Assembly: GCA_964030785.1 (NCBI GenBank)
Contig: OZ034967.1
Location: forward strand, 55,465,265-55,529,264
Source of the DNA: Siderastrea siderea
Lineage: Eukaryota; Cnidaria; Anthozoa; Scleractinia; Rhizangiidae
Reading direction: 5' to 3'
Length of the DNA stretch: 64,000 nt
Part shown: positions 18,115 through 28,635 of the stretch, piece by piece
Numbering within the stretch: position 1 is the stretch's first letter
Layout: each line of letters begins with the position of its first letter
Made by a program: the position numbers and the translations under genes
The notes under the pieces: model-generated
Databases searched by the model: none
What the model saw: only the letters and a program-made list of their open reading frames with translations
Told to the model about the DNA's origin: nothing

Positions 18115-20366
18115 TTATTCAAAAATTTGTAAACGATGATTTCCCATATCGCAAACAACAATGCGACCGTTTTTTAAAACCGTAACAGAACAAGGTACTT
18201 TGAATTGCCCTAACCCTGTCCCACATGCTCCGCTTCCAAACATTGTGACAAGCTTTCCATCTAAAGTATATACATGTACTCTATTCGGGATATTTGGTGA
18301 ATCTGATCCCGAACAAACCAAAAGATGCCCTGATTTGTCTACTGCGAGTCCAGTTGGTCTGTTTAACTCTACATCCACAGTCCCATATCTGCCAAACTCA
18401 TACAAAAATCTCCCATCACTACAATTGTAAACCTTAATAAGATGGGCATCATAATCTGACACAAAAACTTTATTTTCTTGACACAAACAGCTAACTGGCT
18501 TGCGTAAGTCACCCTTTCCTATTGTTTTTAAAACGCTTCCGTTGGGAGAAATGAACTGAACACATTGATTTCCCACGTCACAGACAAAGAGATTTCCCTG
18601 TGTATCAAGTGATATCCCCCGTGTATATTTAAATGATTCCCCGTTGTGAACTGCCGTGATATATTCTCCCTTGGGATTAAAAAGTAATATTTTGTTATTA
18701 GCTCTGTTTCCCACAAAAATCCTACCTTCATTATCAATGCATATCCCGGTTGGCTTATTTAGCAATTTGTGTCCGAAGGACCTGATAAACTCCCCTTTTT
18801 CATTAAAAACTACTATTCGGTTATTGTCCATGTTGCTTACAAAGATCTCATTCGAGTCATTTGAGGCCACTCCCCAGGGGTGGCTTAAACTGTTCTTTTC
18901 AATCCGCTTAGGAGCCAGACCCACAACACTGTGAGGTGTGTCAGTCGCCGAAGGACTCTGTTTCAGCCTTTCATCCTGATTTCTTTCTTTTCCAATAAAT
19001 CTTACGGGCACGAAGGCTCGTTCTTTAACTTCGATCGGTGGAAATTCTCTAACGCTCTCTCCATTTACTCGAATGGTTGGTAAATAGTGTCCAGCCTCAC
19101 TTGGAATAAACGAAACTATGTAGCTGCCATTATTCTTGTTTATGATTCTCATTTCAACAGCAGTGTTTTGATCTTGAGGTGAAATTAATTCTACAGTTAT
19201 ATAATCTCCAGGACAATAGCATTGTTCTCCTTCAGAGTTCCGTGTGATCACTTCAACCTCTGTTTCCAGCCCTGCTGTAGCGGCTTGAAATCCCTCCACT
19301 GAGCATTGAGTTGCTTCTGTTGCGCTTTTGTTGGTAACTAGGTGACCGATTCCTAATTCTTGGAGGCTTTCAGAGACTTTTTCGTTTTTCATAAACACGG
19401 GCACAGCTTTCCAGTCACTGGTTGATGGCATACCTGGATCGTGTGGCTCTTGAAGTCCTTGGAAGAGCTCGTCTATTAATGTTTTGTTCCTTTCAAGTTC
19501 TGCCGCCGTTCGGCGTTGGATAAGACTATCAATATGCAAGATGGATTGCTCCCTTTTGGTCAACAGATCCTGAAGTTGATCTTTTTGTTTACTGAGGTAT
19601 TCTTGAGCTTTGTTTGTCTGAATTTCCACTTCCGCTAATGAGTCTTGCTCTTTTTGCCGCAGGGTCAAGATGAGCGATTTGGCTGTTTGTTGTATCTGTC
19701 CCCTGTTAATTTTTAAACGATAATCTAGAAGTCGTGACTTTTCTTCCAGTAGTCGAATGTAACTGGAAATTGTGTTTGATTCTTCCTTGGCAGCATCAAG
19801 TTTAGAAGAGATGTTGTTCTTTACTGTTGTTACAGATACTTGTGGATCTTCATCATGCTGCTTTGCTCGAGAAAAGCATTAGTTTGGGACACTGGGATAT
19901 CTGGTCGCTTGAGGACACCTTCAAAGTCCTCATCTTGAAAATCTTTGAGCGAAAGGACGCGATGTTCTTTGTTTTCCTTCAAAATATCGTGCGCGTTCAA
20001 GCAATCTTGACACCAAAATTTTCCGCATTGAAAACAATAAGACGCTTCCTCGCTTTTCTTGTCGCAATTTCCACAAGACACCTTTGAAGTCTTGCACTCT
20101 TTGATGTCCAAGATATCGAGCAGATTTTTCACGTGGAGACAGCTCGGCAGAGTTTCCATCGAACCACACTCGGGTACAGCGACTTCAGTCTGGCAGAGAG
20201 GACATTTGATATTGCCACGATGGACACTGGCTCGAGCCAAGTTGTCGAGACATTCGAGGCAGAAAACGTGAAAGCAGGGCAGTTGTTTGGGATTTGTATA
20301 CAAGTTACTACACACCGAGCAGGTTACCTCTTCTCTAAGGTTGTGTATTAGGGTGGTGACATCCAT
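18115..20366 (-). pseudogene. TRIM-NHL copy 4, near full length with one frameshift and truncated B-box 2
   Basis: From 20366 the frame encodes RING (C-S-V-C ... C-F-H-V-F-C-L-E-C ... C-P-L-C) and B-box 1 (C-G-N-C-D-K-K ... W-C-Q-D-C). In B-box 2 about 20 residues (the F-C-Q ... C-K-V-C-E-V block) are deleted, leaving K-R-P-D-I-P-V-S. Near 19845 a one-base shift ends this frame after 178 codons. Coiled coil, filamin (about 19310-19000) and NHL repeats continue in another frame to 18115 without further stops; the 517-codon frame ends H-R-L-Q-I-F-E. A single lesion is compatible with a recently disabled gene, an allele or a sequencing error. If the frame were intact the protein would still lack a normal second B-box. 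Confidence 0.85.
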
Positions 20367-20529
20367 TTTGTAGATTGGCGTACGACGAAAGGAATCGAAT
20401 TCAAACTGCTATCAACTGAATAATCAACACGACTGTGTGAGGGAGTCTCGTAATTTTTTAGAAATTAAATTCAATATCTTGTTTGCGTTTGGCATTTTTC
20501 TTGACTCATCAAGCGGATCAAAGAGTGGC

Positions 20530-20585
20530 ATACGGCACGTTTATCACGCAAACTGGACAACTGTCACGCGAACCTTCTTGTTTAC
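20530..20585. promoter_or_regulatory. TCACGC(G/A)AAC motifs upstream of TRIM copy 4
   Basis: ATCACGCAAACTGG and TGTCACGCGAACC occur 170-215 bp upstream of the ATG at 20366, in the same relative position as in the other TRIM copies. Confidence 0.45.
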
Positions 20586-21319
20586 AGACTATAAACCTGC
20601 GAACCACGCAGTCACCGCTTCCGTCTCATGTAGCAGGGGGGAAGTGGGTAAGGACACAGACCGTGAGAAGTCGGTTTTTTTACCCTCAGACCCCATGCGC
20701 GAGGGGAAATGTACCAGTAATTTAAATCAACAGCAAAGACAAGGAGTACATCGCGTAAAGCACGATCGTCTAGCACTGCTCGCCTTCTGAACCAATATAT
20801 TTACGCATCGCAAAGGAAGCGGTGTGACAACGAACACCCCGCACGAACACGCCCGTGCACTCAGATAGGAAATAGCCTCCACACAAGGACGAGGCCACAC
20901 CAAGGGAACATCAGCTAGTCGTGTCTAGATCTGATTCTCTCTTCTTCTTACACTGTGAGGGGCCCTGGGAACGATCGCAATTTTAATCACTTTTTTAAAA
21001 GGGATTTAAAATGTTCAAGACAACTTTTAACCAATTAAAATGTACAGTATAATTGAAATTTTATACTTTTCTATTTATTAGTTACACAAATCCCATAACT
21101 CTGCAATAAAAACTTGCTTTACGAAAAGATAGTTCCTATATTTGTGGTAAATAGAAAATTGTATAAAAGTCGCAGTTTTACAATCATGCAAAATAAGAAG
21201 AAAAAGATCTCCCATAAATTATTCAGTTACCTATATAAAATGCAGAGGGATTCTTAAATATAACTGGCCTTCATATCAAAGGGATTATGATATCAAGTAC
21301 AAGTGGGACTTTTTTGTGG
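20586..21319. other. Intergenic, no gene recognised
   Basis: Includes a GC-richer stretch (20,590-20,960) with no family-like frame, followed by AT-rich sequence. Confidence 0.4.
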
Positions 21320-21543
21320 TTAACCCTTTAAGTTGTGATATAAACTAAAATGCACATTCTCCTTACTGTTCTTCATACATTTCTTATTGAACAAGTAAGG
21401 AGAATTCGTCTTAATATCAAAACAGCTCAGTATCTTTGGGAATCATTTCCTTTAATCTTATCACTTGTATGTTTGAACAAGTAGTGAAAATGTAAAGAGA
21501 AATTTCATTTTCGTCACTGTTAGGGCTTAAAAGGTCAAGATTA
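21320..21543. mobile_element. TTAA-flanked MITE (piggyBac-like), degraded copy
   Basis: Starts TTAACCCTTTAAG and ends GGGCTTAAAAGG, a degraded mirror. Internal text (GCACATTCTCCTTACTG, CATACATTTCTTAT, AGTAAGGAGAATT) is shared with the better-preserved element at 60643-60849. TTAA target and CCCTTTAAG ends suggest a piggyBac-type non-autonomous element. Confidence 0.65.
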
Positions 21544-22135
21544 TTTATGTCCCCCATCAATCTCCTTCCTTGAGCCTCCTTTTCTATTGGTCGGCAAGGC
21601 AGTATCAAGGACAAGAGAAGAAAGTGTGAACGTGACTACCTTGAAACCATAAAAGTCTTACTTATTCTTAATTAATGTTGCACGGTACTGTGATCGACAC
21701 AAAATTATTGTTGCTTCGATCATTTATTTTCTAAACAGAATGTATGCTGCAGCCATCAGCCTAAAGCAACTCTATATTCATAATCTCATAGTTCTTTGCA
21801 ATTGTCTTGTGAGTTCCTTGCAAATGACATCAACAACATTCTAAAATATGAACTACTGGTTCAACAAGGCTGTAGTCCGGGAAAAAAAGCCCCACTGCGT
21901 CAATTGCGCTTACGATACCAGTGTTATTACTGAAACAATTGTACTTGAGATTTTAAACAGATAAGACTTTTCCGAATTTCTAAAAATGTCAAATCTGTTC
22001 AAGACTATTTTAAAGTTTCTATTGATGTAAATACACATTTTGGCTTCTTTTCCAGGAAGGCATATTTTATATACACCAAAACCTAGATAGGTCTTTAACT
22101 CTTTATATTTCACTTTCATATTGAAATAGTATAGA

Positions 22136-22352
22136 CTACGAGCAGTCTCTCTTTCCACTCAGCGATAGTCGAACAAAAAGAACACACCTGCCCCGTGGTA
22201 ACGTTACGCGCGTGTAGTGTCTCTTCCTGGCCCACCACACTAGCGGCTAATTACGCACGCATTATGTTTCCAAGCGGCAAGCGATTTTCACGCTTCCTCG
22301 CGTGTTCTCTTTGCTCGCCTATCCTGAGGGGAAAGAGAGACTGCTCGTATAA
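22136..22352. mobile_element. MITE with ACGAGCAGTCTCTCTTTCC termini
   Basis: Left end TACGAGCAGTCTCTCTTTCC is mirrored at the right end by GGAAAGAGAGACTGCTCGTA about 200 bp later. Possibly TA-flanked. A weaker relative lies at about 51301-51442. No coding capacity. Confidence 0.75.
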
Positions 22353-22557
22353 ATAAGTAATGATGGGAACGTGTTTTATTTTGTGAGCACCTTTGTGGCT
22401 GCCATCTGATGTTGCTGTTCCCAGCCTAATGTGAACAATTAAATTTAACGTTGTTGCAAATTGAAGAAAATAGAACGTCGCACACGTGTTTACATTAAAC
22501 CTAATGCAAACAAAAAAAGGGGAACCGGGGAAAGTTTGAGCGGCAGGTGGAGATTTA

Positions 22558-22974
22558 CATATTAAGACGGATTCCGCTCAACGTTCGAGCAATAAGTGCA
22601 AAAAATATTTACCAAAAAACTACTCATAGCACGGTAACATTTTAAATGCTATTTGAAACATTTCACTCTAGTTCAATTGCCCAAGTGACCCCGCGATGAA
22701 ATTCTCAAGCAATCTCAAGAAAATTAATTTCAAATCTCGTAAAAGTATGCTAAAAACGGGCGCCATTTTGTTTTGAACTGACATGAAGCATCTTTTTAAC
22801 TGAAATATGGATAACTTCAAATCCAATTTTCTCTCGCGGGGTCAGCTTGGGAGCAAAAGTAACGATAAGTTCTTCTTATCTGTTCTCAAAATGTGACAGT
22901 GCTGCAAGTATTTTTTTGGTAACTTAATTTTTGCACTCACTACTCGAACGTTGAGCGGAAATCGTCTTAAATAC
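22558..22974. mobile_element. MITE with ~80-bp terminal inverted repeats
   Basis: The left end TTAAGACGGATTCCGCTC with the following ~75 bp (CAACGTTCGAGCA, TTACCAAAAAAC, GTAACATTTT) is mirrored at 22885-22974, ending GAGCGGAAATCGTCTTAA. About 80 bp per arm at perhaps 85% identity by eye. Central ~230 bp is non-coding. Confidence 0.7.
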
Positions 22975-23529
22975 TTTGAATTCTCACAAACTCTCTTGTT
23001 CATAGTACTTGATACTCCCTCAACTGCTTCCAACAGTCAAATAAAACCGCTGGTTTGAATTACAGGACAGTTACTTGGCTCATAAGCATGAATTACACGG
23101 TGAATTTCACTTTCTGGAAATATTTTTTGGCCTTGCTATCTGCTAGATACAGCTACCCACTCCAACATAAAGCCTACTTCTCAGTCATGGAAGTCGAGTC
23201 TCAAATCCAACTGATGTACAAATTAACTATCGATATAAGACCAGGATGTACAGCCAACTTTAATGCAACTGGCCCCTGTGCTGGTACTCTGGGTGACAGA
23301 GGAATTTCTCATACGCAAAGTCGGTATTTGATATCTCATCATAAGTGCCGAGCAAGATTGATCAGCCTTCAGCCGACTTTTCCTCAGTATAGTACTGGAT
23401 TAAATGCGGTATTAACCCATTGGTTCTTAACCTTCATGCAATACCTTTTAACTTACTATCTCGGCCCACTTTAGTGATAGCGCCTATGTCTATAATGTTT
23501 TGAATATCTGGCGGTTTTCCAAAGAATTA

Positions 23530-24171
23530 TCAAAGATGAGTGTCCAATGTCTCTTCACTCTCCAGTTGTTCATCACTTCCCTCAGAGGATTTCTGTTCAC
23601 TGCTTGACTCGGCAGCAATGTCTTTTTCATGTTCCTCTTTCCCATCTGTTGTTTCTGATTCTGTGAGTGAAGAACTCTTAGGTGGACTCTGTTGTTTTTC
23701 CTCTGTTACTTCTTCTTTTACCATAATCTCACTTTCCTTTCCTTCTCTTTCTGGTCCTCCTCTTTCTCCACTGATCGTTGTTCGCCCTTGTCGATCTGCT
23801 TCCTGTTCCTCTTCGCCTTTCATTTCTCCCTCTGGTTTAGACTGTTTCTCATCTACATTTCCATCACCTCCCTCCAAGAGCGAACTTGACTCTTCTTTTC
23901 CCTCGTCTAATTTCTTTTCCACTTCCTTAACACTTTCTTCTTTTTCTTCCTTCTCCACACCTTCCTCTTCCAAGCCCTCTTCTTTTTGCGTTTTACTCTC
24001 CCCTCCCTCTGCAACCTTTTGGTCTTCTTTCTGCTCCTCCCCATACTGTTCAGGAAACAACTCCTCAAGCAGTTCTGAATTGCGTAATTTCCACTCGTGA
24101 ATCGATTGCCGGTTTATTTCTGGCTGGGAAAGAAGTTCATCTAGTTGGGATAGACGCTGTTCTTTATCCTG
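23530..24171 (-). CDS. Last exon of an acidic low-complexity, coiled-coil-like protein
   Basis: Acceptor TTTGCAG ends at 24172, then 213 codons (start D-K-E-Q-R-L-S-Q-L-D-E-L-L) run to TGA at 23530. The exon joins in phase 0 to the donor at 25215/25214 (…L-E-R-T-L-K|GTAGG). The first ~50 residues look helical and coiled-coil-like (L-R-N-S-E-L-L-E-E-L-F). The rest is extremely Glu/Lys/Ser-rich and probably disordered. I do not recognise the protein. The antisense frame is an artefact of the composition. Confidence 0.6.
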   Translation of the reverse strand, partial: QDKEQRLSQLDELLSQPEINRQSIHEWKLRNSELLEELFPEQYGEEQKEDQKVAEGGESKTQKEEGLEEEGVEKEEKEESVKEVEKKLDEGKEESSSLLEGGDGNVDEKQSKPEGEMKGEEEQEADRQGRTTISGERGGPEREGKESEIMVKEEVTEEKQQSPPKSSSLTESETTDGKEEHEKDIAAESSSEQKSSEGSDEQLESEETLDTHL

Positions 24172-25214
24172 CAAATGTATGAAAGTTGTTCTAGATTATT
24201 ACTCGGCCGTCAGGACGGGTCTAGTAATATCCGGTTTTTTTTGGTGGTCACTTGCTCCAGACCTCCAGTTTTCGCTCGGCCAAACAAATACTCATCGCGT
24301 CGGTTAGGGCTCGTATCTTGAGTGGCCGTAACATATTTTGTGCCCTAGGGAGGGGACAACAACGGTGGGGTCTAATGCCCCTGGGGCTTTTCTAATTCCA
24401 TATTACACAGATTATTACTAAATATATTGATGTATAGAGGTAGGTTTACACACGTTCAACTGCTTGATGCAAGCATAAGCACAAGGATAGTCACAATACT
24501 ATCACGATGAGAACAAGCACAAGGTGACATTCAAACGTGCAGTGCCATTGAGTCAAAAGAGTTCAGAATGCCATTTTCTTGTACTTCAGCCTGGTACCCA
24601 GGCGTTCTCTTCTCGCTCACGGGACTTGGCGCGAAATTTTGTGACGTCACTGCATGGCACTCGGGGAACCTCATTCGGTGACGTCACGACATTTCGCACC
24701 AAGTCGAATCGAGTGAGCGGTAGGAGAACGCCTGGGTACTAGGCTGCTTGTACTTGTATTTGCTTCGGACATTCAAGGACTGATTGTGGCGAATTTGGTA
24801 TTTTAAGCCAAACGAAAGTTATGGACGAGATCTTACAGTTTTATTAAAAAAACAACCAAAATTCAAATTCTAATAACAAAAACTGCAGGCGCTATTGCAA
24901 AAAAAAAATGTATTTTCGAGTAAAAATTAATAAAGTTTAGATTTCAAAAGTTTTACAATAGCTATTTTTCTTGATTGTCTCCTTAAGATTTCATTCAATT
25001 CAAAAATATCACCACAGGTTTGTAGTGCGAGGTCCCATAAACATGTGTGAAATGTTTTCGCGATTTTTAAACTGGTGTGAGAAAAAAAGGAGAATTAAGG
25101 GGGGGGGGGGGAGTTGATGAATTTTAGAAAAATTTGAAAATATTTGTAAAGGTCAGTTAGTAAAAATGTGTACATGCAGACGCATGGCCATAATTAGTTG
25201 TCAACTTAACCTAC
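24172..25214 (-). other. Intron containing a 160-bp MITE and a poly-G tract
   Basis: Bounded by donor GTAGG (25214) and acceptor TTTGCAG (24172) on the minus strand. Contains a TIR element at 24587-24746 and a G-run near 25099-25110. No coding sequence seen. Confidence 0.55.
24587..24746. mobile_element. 160-bp MITE with 9-bp target duplication
   Basis: Ends CAGCCTGGTACCCAGGCG and CGCCTGGGTACTAGGCTG are inverted, and the interior is also largely self-complementary around paired GTGACGTCAC words. CTTGTACTT is duplicated at 24578-24586 and 24747-24755. Nine-base duplications are typical of Mutator-like elements, an inference. Confidence 0.85.
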
Positions 25215-26803
25215 CTTCAGAGTTCTTTCCAGTGTTTTAAGCTTGACGATTGCCTTGTCACTATCCTGCCTTGATGAAAAAGCCCGCATTCTCTGCTCAC
25301 CATCCCACACTGGTTCACCCACTATTGACAGCCGTGCTCGTTTGATATTTCGACCCATCATCATCAACTCATCACCAACAGCAGCAGACAGTGACTTGAT
25401 GGACCCTGTGTCACTGGAGGTTGACTTTATGGACCCTCTGTCGTTAGGCTTTGACTTAGGGCTCTTTAGAGACTTTTCTTCCTCACGCTCTGGAGTGACA
25501 GTCCATGTTTGTTTCCGGTGCAGTGAGAAGTACCATTTGGTTTTGGATGAGGACATTGGTGGACTACAGCTCTCTTCTGGTACTGCTGCTTCCGGTGGTT
25601 CAATTTCCAATGGTACGGTAGAGCTAGTTTCTGATGGAGTCGTTCCCGGTCTTCCCGATGCTTCTTCCTTGACTTCTAGTTTTAATTGGTCTGTGTCTGA
25701 AGTCTGTAGAGATGACTGCACGTCTGTTTCGACCACAGATACCACTGTTGATGTCTCTACTGTTTCAGAGACTTCCATGGAGGTTGTTACTGTTTCTACA
25801 ACAGTAACTGAGCTTTCTGTTGTCGTGTCGCTTAGAGTTGCATCCGTTTCATCCACAGTAGATGTGGTGTCTGTGGGTAAGTGTTGCTTTTCAGGTTCAG
25901 CTGCGATTTCATCAGAGACCTTGGAACTCTCTTCTCCTTCTTTACCCTCATCATGTGAAACAACTGGGACCGTTTCATCAGAGATTTGTTCAGAAGTGGA
26001 TACCTCTACAGAAGATGAAGAAGACTCAACAACCACTTTTTCACTTCCCACAAACACCTTATCCACCACCACAGTGATGATTTTTTCTATTGTTCTGGTT
26101 TCTTCTGTTTCAGTCTTTTCCACTGGTGCGTCCACCGAGGGTTCACAAACTGGATGTGAGTCACTGGGTGCTAGGGGTTCTTCGTCACTAGGTGCTGGGG
26201 GCTCCTCACTAGGAGATTGGGGCTCATTACTAGGTGCTTGGGGTTCATCGCTAGGTAATTAGGGTTCATCGCTAGGTATGCGGGGTGTGTCACTAGGTAC
26301 TTGAGGTTCCTTACTAGGTGCTTGGGGTTCCTAGCTAGATGCTTGGGGTTCATCGCTAGGTGCCTGAGGTGTGTCACTAGGTGCTTTGACTTCATCACTA
26401 GGTGCTTGGGGTGTGTCACTTGGTGCTGGCTGTACATCGTTAGGTGTTGGATGTTCACGACTAGATGCCAAGGGTGCATCGCTTGGTGCTGGAGGTGTAT
26501 CACTTGCTACAGGCCGCTTTTCGCTAGGTGCTGGCTGAACATCAGTGGGTGTTGATTGCTCACCACTAGGTGCTAGTGATGTATCACTAGGTGCAAGGGG
26601 TGTGTCGCTAGCTGCTGCCTGATCATCCCTAGGTGCTGTTTGTTCTTTAATGGGTGCTGGATGCGTCTCACTAGACAAAGCGGTTTCTTTACCTTTCTCC
26701 TCAGTTTCTTTTAGTGCTTTGGTGAAAGATCCAGATGTAGACCTTCGCCGGGTGGCCTTCAGGTCCTCCTCCTCTTCTAAAAAGTCATGAAGCCCTCCAA
26801 CAG
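25215..26803 (-). CDS. Penultimate exon, Ser/Thr/Glu-rich protein with A-P-S-D-x-P-Q repeats and two in-frame stops
   Basis: Acceptor TTATTGCAG precedes 26803 and a donor lies at 25215. The start reads V-G-G-L-H-D-F-L-E-E-E-E-D-L-K-A-T-R-R-R. From about 26660 to 26150 the frame is an imperfect 21-bp minisatellite encoding A-P-S-D-x-P-Q, broken in frame by TAG (26331-26333) and TAA (26259-26261). From M at 26135 a 309-codon stretch is open to the donor, Thr/Ser/Val/Glu-rich then basic (K-R-A-R-L-S-I-V-G-E-P-V-W). The in-frame stops mean either a null allele or pseudogene, a shorter product starting at 26135, or exclusion of the repeat by splicing. Not recognised. Upstream exons beyond 26803 were not identified. 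Confidence 0.5.
26150..26660 (-). repeat. 21-bp coding minisatellite (A-P-S-D-x-P-Q)
   Basis: About two dozen imperfect copies of a unit resembling CACTAGGTGCTTGGGGTTC on the plus strand. Copies vary in the x-P-Q part (T-P-Q, E-P-Q, V-Q-P, T-S-L). Stops fall within two units. Confidence 0.75.
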
Positions 26804-27240
26804 CTGCAATAAAGTAACATCATGTTATATCAGGAAGCTACAACGTAGATGTGGTGGAGGTTGAAAAAAGGTGACACTGCAGAGCTCAATTTTTTGTTTT
26901 TCTCTGGGAAGGGCAAGGGGAAGCTGATAACTCATTTGTTCATAGGTTAAAAAGGTGAACACTGGAAAATAATGCTGAATACCTTTCATATCCAAATAGA
27001 GGTGCGAGCCAGCTTACGGGTTGGGAGAGAGAGGACTTCAGTCTTTGGTGTATGAGCTATCAGATTTCAGAAAAGGGGGATACTTTTTATTGGAAGACGT
27101 TTTGCCTCCAAAAATTATCTCTATGAAAACAAGTCAAGAAGCCATGTGGTAAGTCCAACTGTGTCGCGTTTTTGCACACTCAAATGTGCGTAGAGATTCT
27201 CGTAGAGCATTACGCTTCTACGGCCGTCTATTTTATATTT
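26804..27240. other. Non-coding, intron or flank of the upstream gene
   Basis: No exon identified with confidence. This should be intron of the gene whose exon begins at 26803, if that gene is real. Confidence 0.35.
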
Positions 27241-27244
27241 ATGT

Positions 27245-27450
27245 CAAAACGTATAATTGTAGATCGTAGATCGTAGAGTAATGTTTTACTAGACAATGCA
27301 CTGAAACGGGAAAAAAACGTATAGCTGTAGATCGAAGAGTAATGTTTTACTAGACAATGCACTGAAATGGGAAAAAAACATATAGTTGTAGATCGTAGAT
27401 CGTAGAGTAATGTTTTACTAGACAAGACAATGCACTGAAATGGGAAAGGG
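27245..27450. repeat. Minisatellite of ~60-70 bp, three copies
   Basis: Three copies carry TGTAGATCGTAGA(TCGTAGA), then AGTAATGTTTTACTAGACAA, then TGCACTGAAATGGGAAAA. The middle copy lacks one TCGTAGA word and the third has a duplicated GACAA. The apparent short protein frames here are by-products. Confidence 0.8.
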
Positions 27451-27519
27451 GATTACTAAAACACTTCACTGGTTCTACAACTTACTTGTGTTCTACACCT
27501 GAGGACGATTGTCCGCACT

Positions 27520-27665
27520 ACGTTTGTACAACTCACTTTGCTTTTACACCACTGGACGATTCTACGCATCTACGATGCTACTGTACGCCGACTGTCAGTT
27601 TTATTTTACACCACCGTACGTTTCTACGCATCTACGTTTCTACGGCTCACTTTACATCGTAACAG
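27520..27665. repeat. ~75-bp tandem duplication rich in CTACGCATCTACG
   Basis: Two diverged copies of a segment with TTTTACACCACxG(T)ACGxTTCTACGCATCTACG followed by TTCTACGG/TGCTACTG. It continues the TACG-rich character of the neighbouring minisatellite. Confidence 0.55.
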
Positions 27666-27739
27666 CGTACTAAACAGAAGCCCAGGGTTAAACCGACACA
27701 GCGTAATAAAATGAACCGGGGAACAGGTTCACGTGTGTA

Positions 27740-28060
27740 TAATATTGGATGTAACGTTGTAGGATTGCCTTTCATCCAACATTTATTGGCAAACTTTGAT
27801 GAAGAAATTTTTGTTTTTGTCATCTTGTTGAAAATTTTTAATTAACACTTTTTCATGTACTTATAGTGTTTGCTGTGACGATGGTAATTCTTGTTCCGCC
27901 AAGAAAATAATAGGCAATCAATTCGTCCAACACAAGAAAAACACGACGTTTCCGTGTGACGACATTACTACATAAATTTAACCTGTTTGCTGGAACATGA
28001 GTCGGTCGGTACACCCAACTACTTATCAGTCGTCCAATATCATATCTGTTAACAAGTTAC
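27740..28060. other. Non-coding spacer
   Basis: AT-rich, with no gene or TIR pair recognised. Confidence 0.35.
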
Positions 28061-28061
28061 G

Positions 28062-28245
28062 TGTTACGAGGCTAAGATGTTACGATATTACGATGTTAAG
28101 AATTTAAGATGTTACGATGTTACTCCTACGATGTTACGCTCTTAACGATGTTACGCTGTTGCAATGTTACGATATTACACTGTTACGATCTTACGCTCTT
28201 ACCATGTTACGCTCTTACCATGTTACGCTGTTACGATGTTACGAC
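28062..28245. repeat. GTTACGATGTTACG microsatellite-like array
   Basis: About 18 imperfect tandem copies of a 10-11 bp unit TGTTACGA / TGTTACGCTC. Two overlapping plus-strand frames here encode only this repeat and are not genes. Confidence 0.85.
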
Positions 28246-28635
28246 CGCGTGTAGACTTCCTCTATGTACCGACCGAAACGAGGCCGTTAAATCAGGAATC
28301 AGGGGCACCCAATGAGACAAAGTTTAGCAAAATACTTGAATATTATTTTTGTTTCAGAGCTTTTTAAAGGCATCTTTGTGTAAGCTAATACAAATTAATC
28401 TGTTCGGCGTTTTTAGCTGAAAATTTTTCGTCCTTGCCCGATAAACTTATCACTGAACGGAGGTGACAGTGCTGTTACTTGAAAATCACGAGACCGTCAA
28501 ATGCCCCGGGGTAGACTAATGCCCGGCCCCCGGGAAGGACAATGAGGAAAAATGCCCCACTAATGCCCGGAGGGGGATGGCACTGCTGGAATTGACTGAT
28601 GCATAACACAGCACGGAATAATGCATTTACGAATA

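Noticed and set aside
23055..23474. 139-codon plus-strand frame
   Set aside because: No domain, no family resemblance, no splice or promoter context; length is within chance for this region.
25243..26262. 339-codon plus-strand open frame, Ser/Thr/Val-rich
   Set aside because: It is antisense to the better supported minus-strand exon (splice sites, coding repeat); its composition is the complement of that repeat and it has no domain.
27245..27450. Possible CRISPR-like spaced repeats
   Set aside because: Copies are contiguous tandem units without unique spacers, and the genome is eukaryotic.
28109..28367. Overlapping frames rich in Leu/Arg/Cys/Tyr
   Set aside because: They read through a 10-11 bp tandem repeat in different frames.
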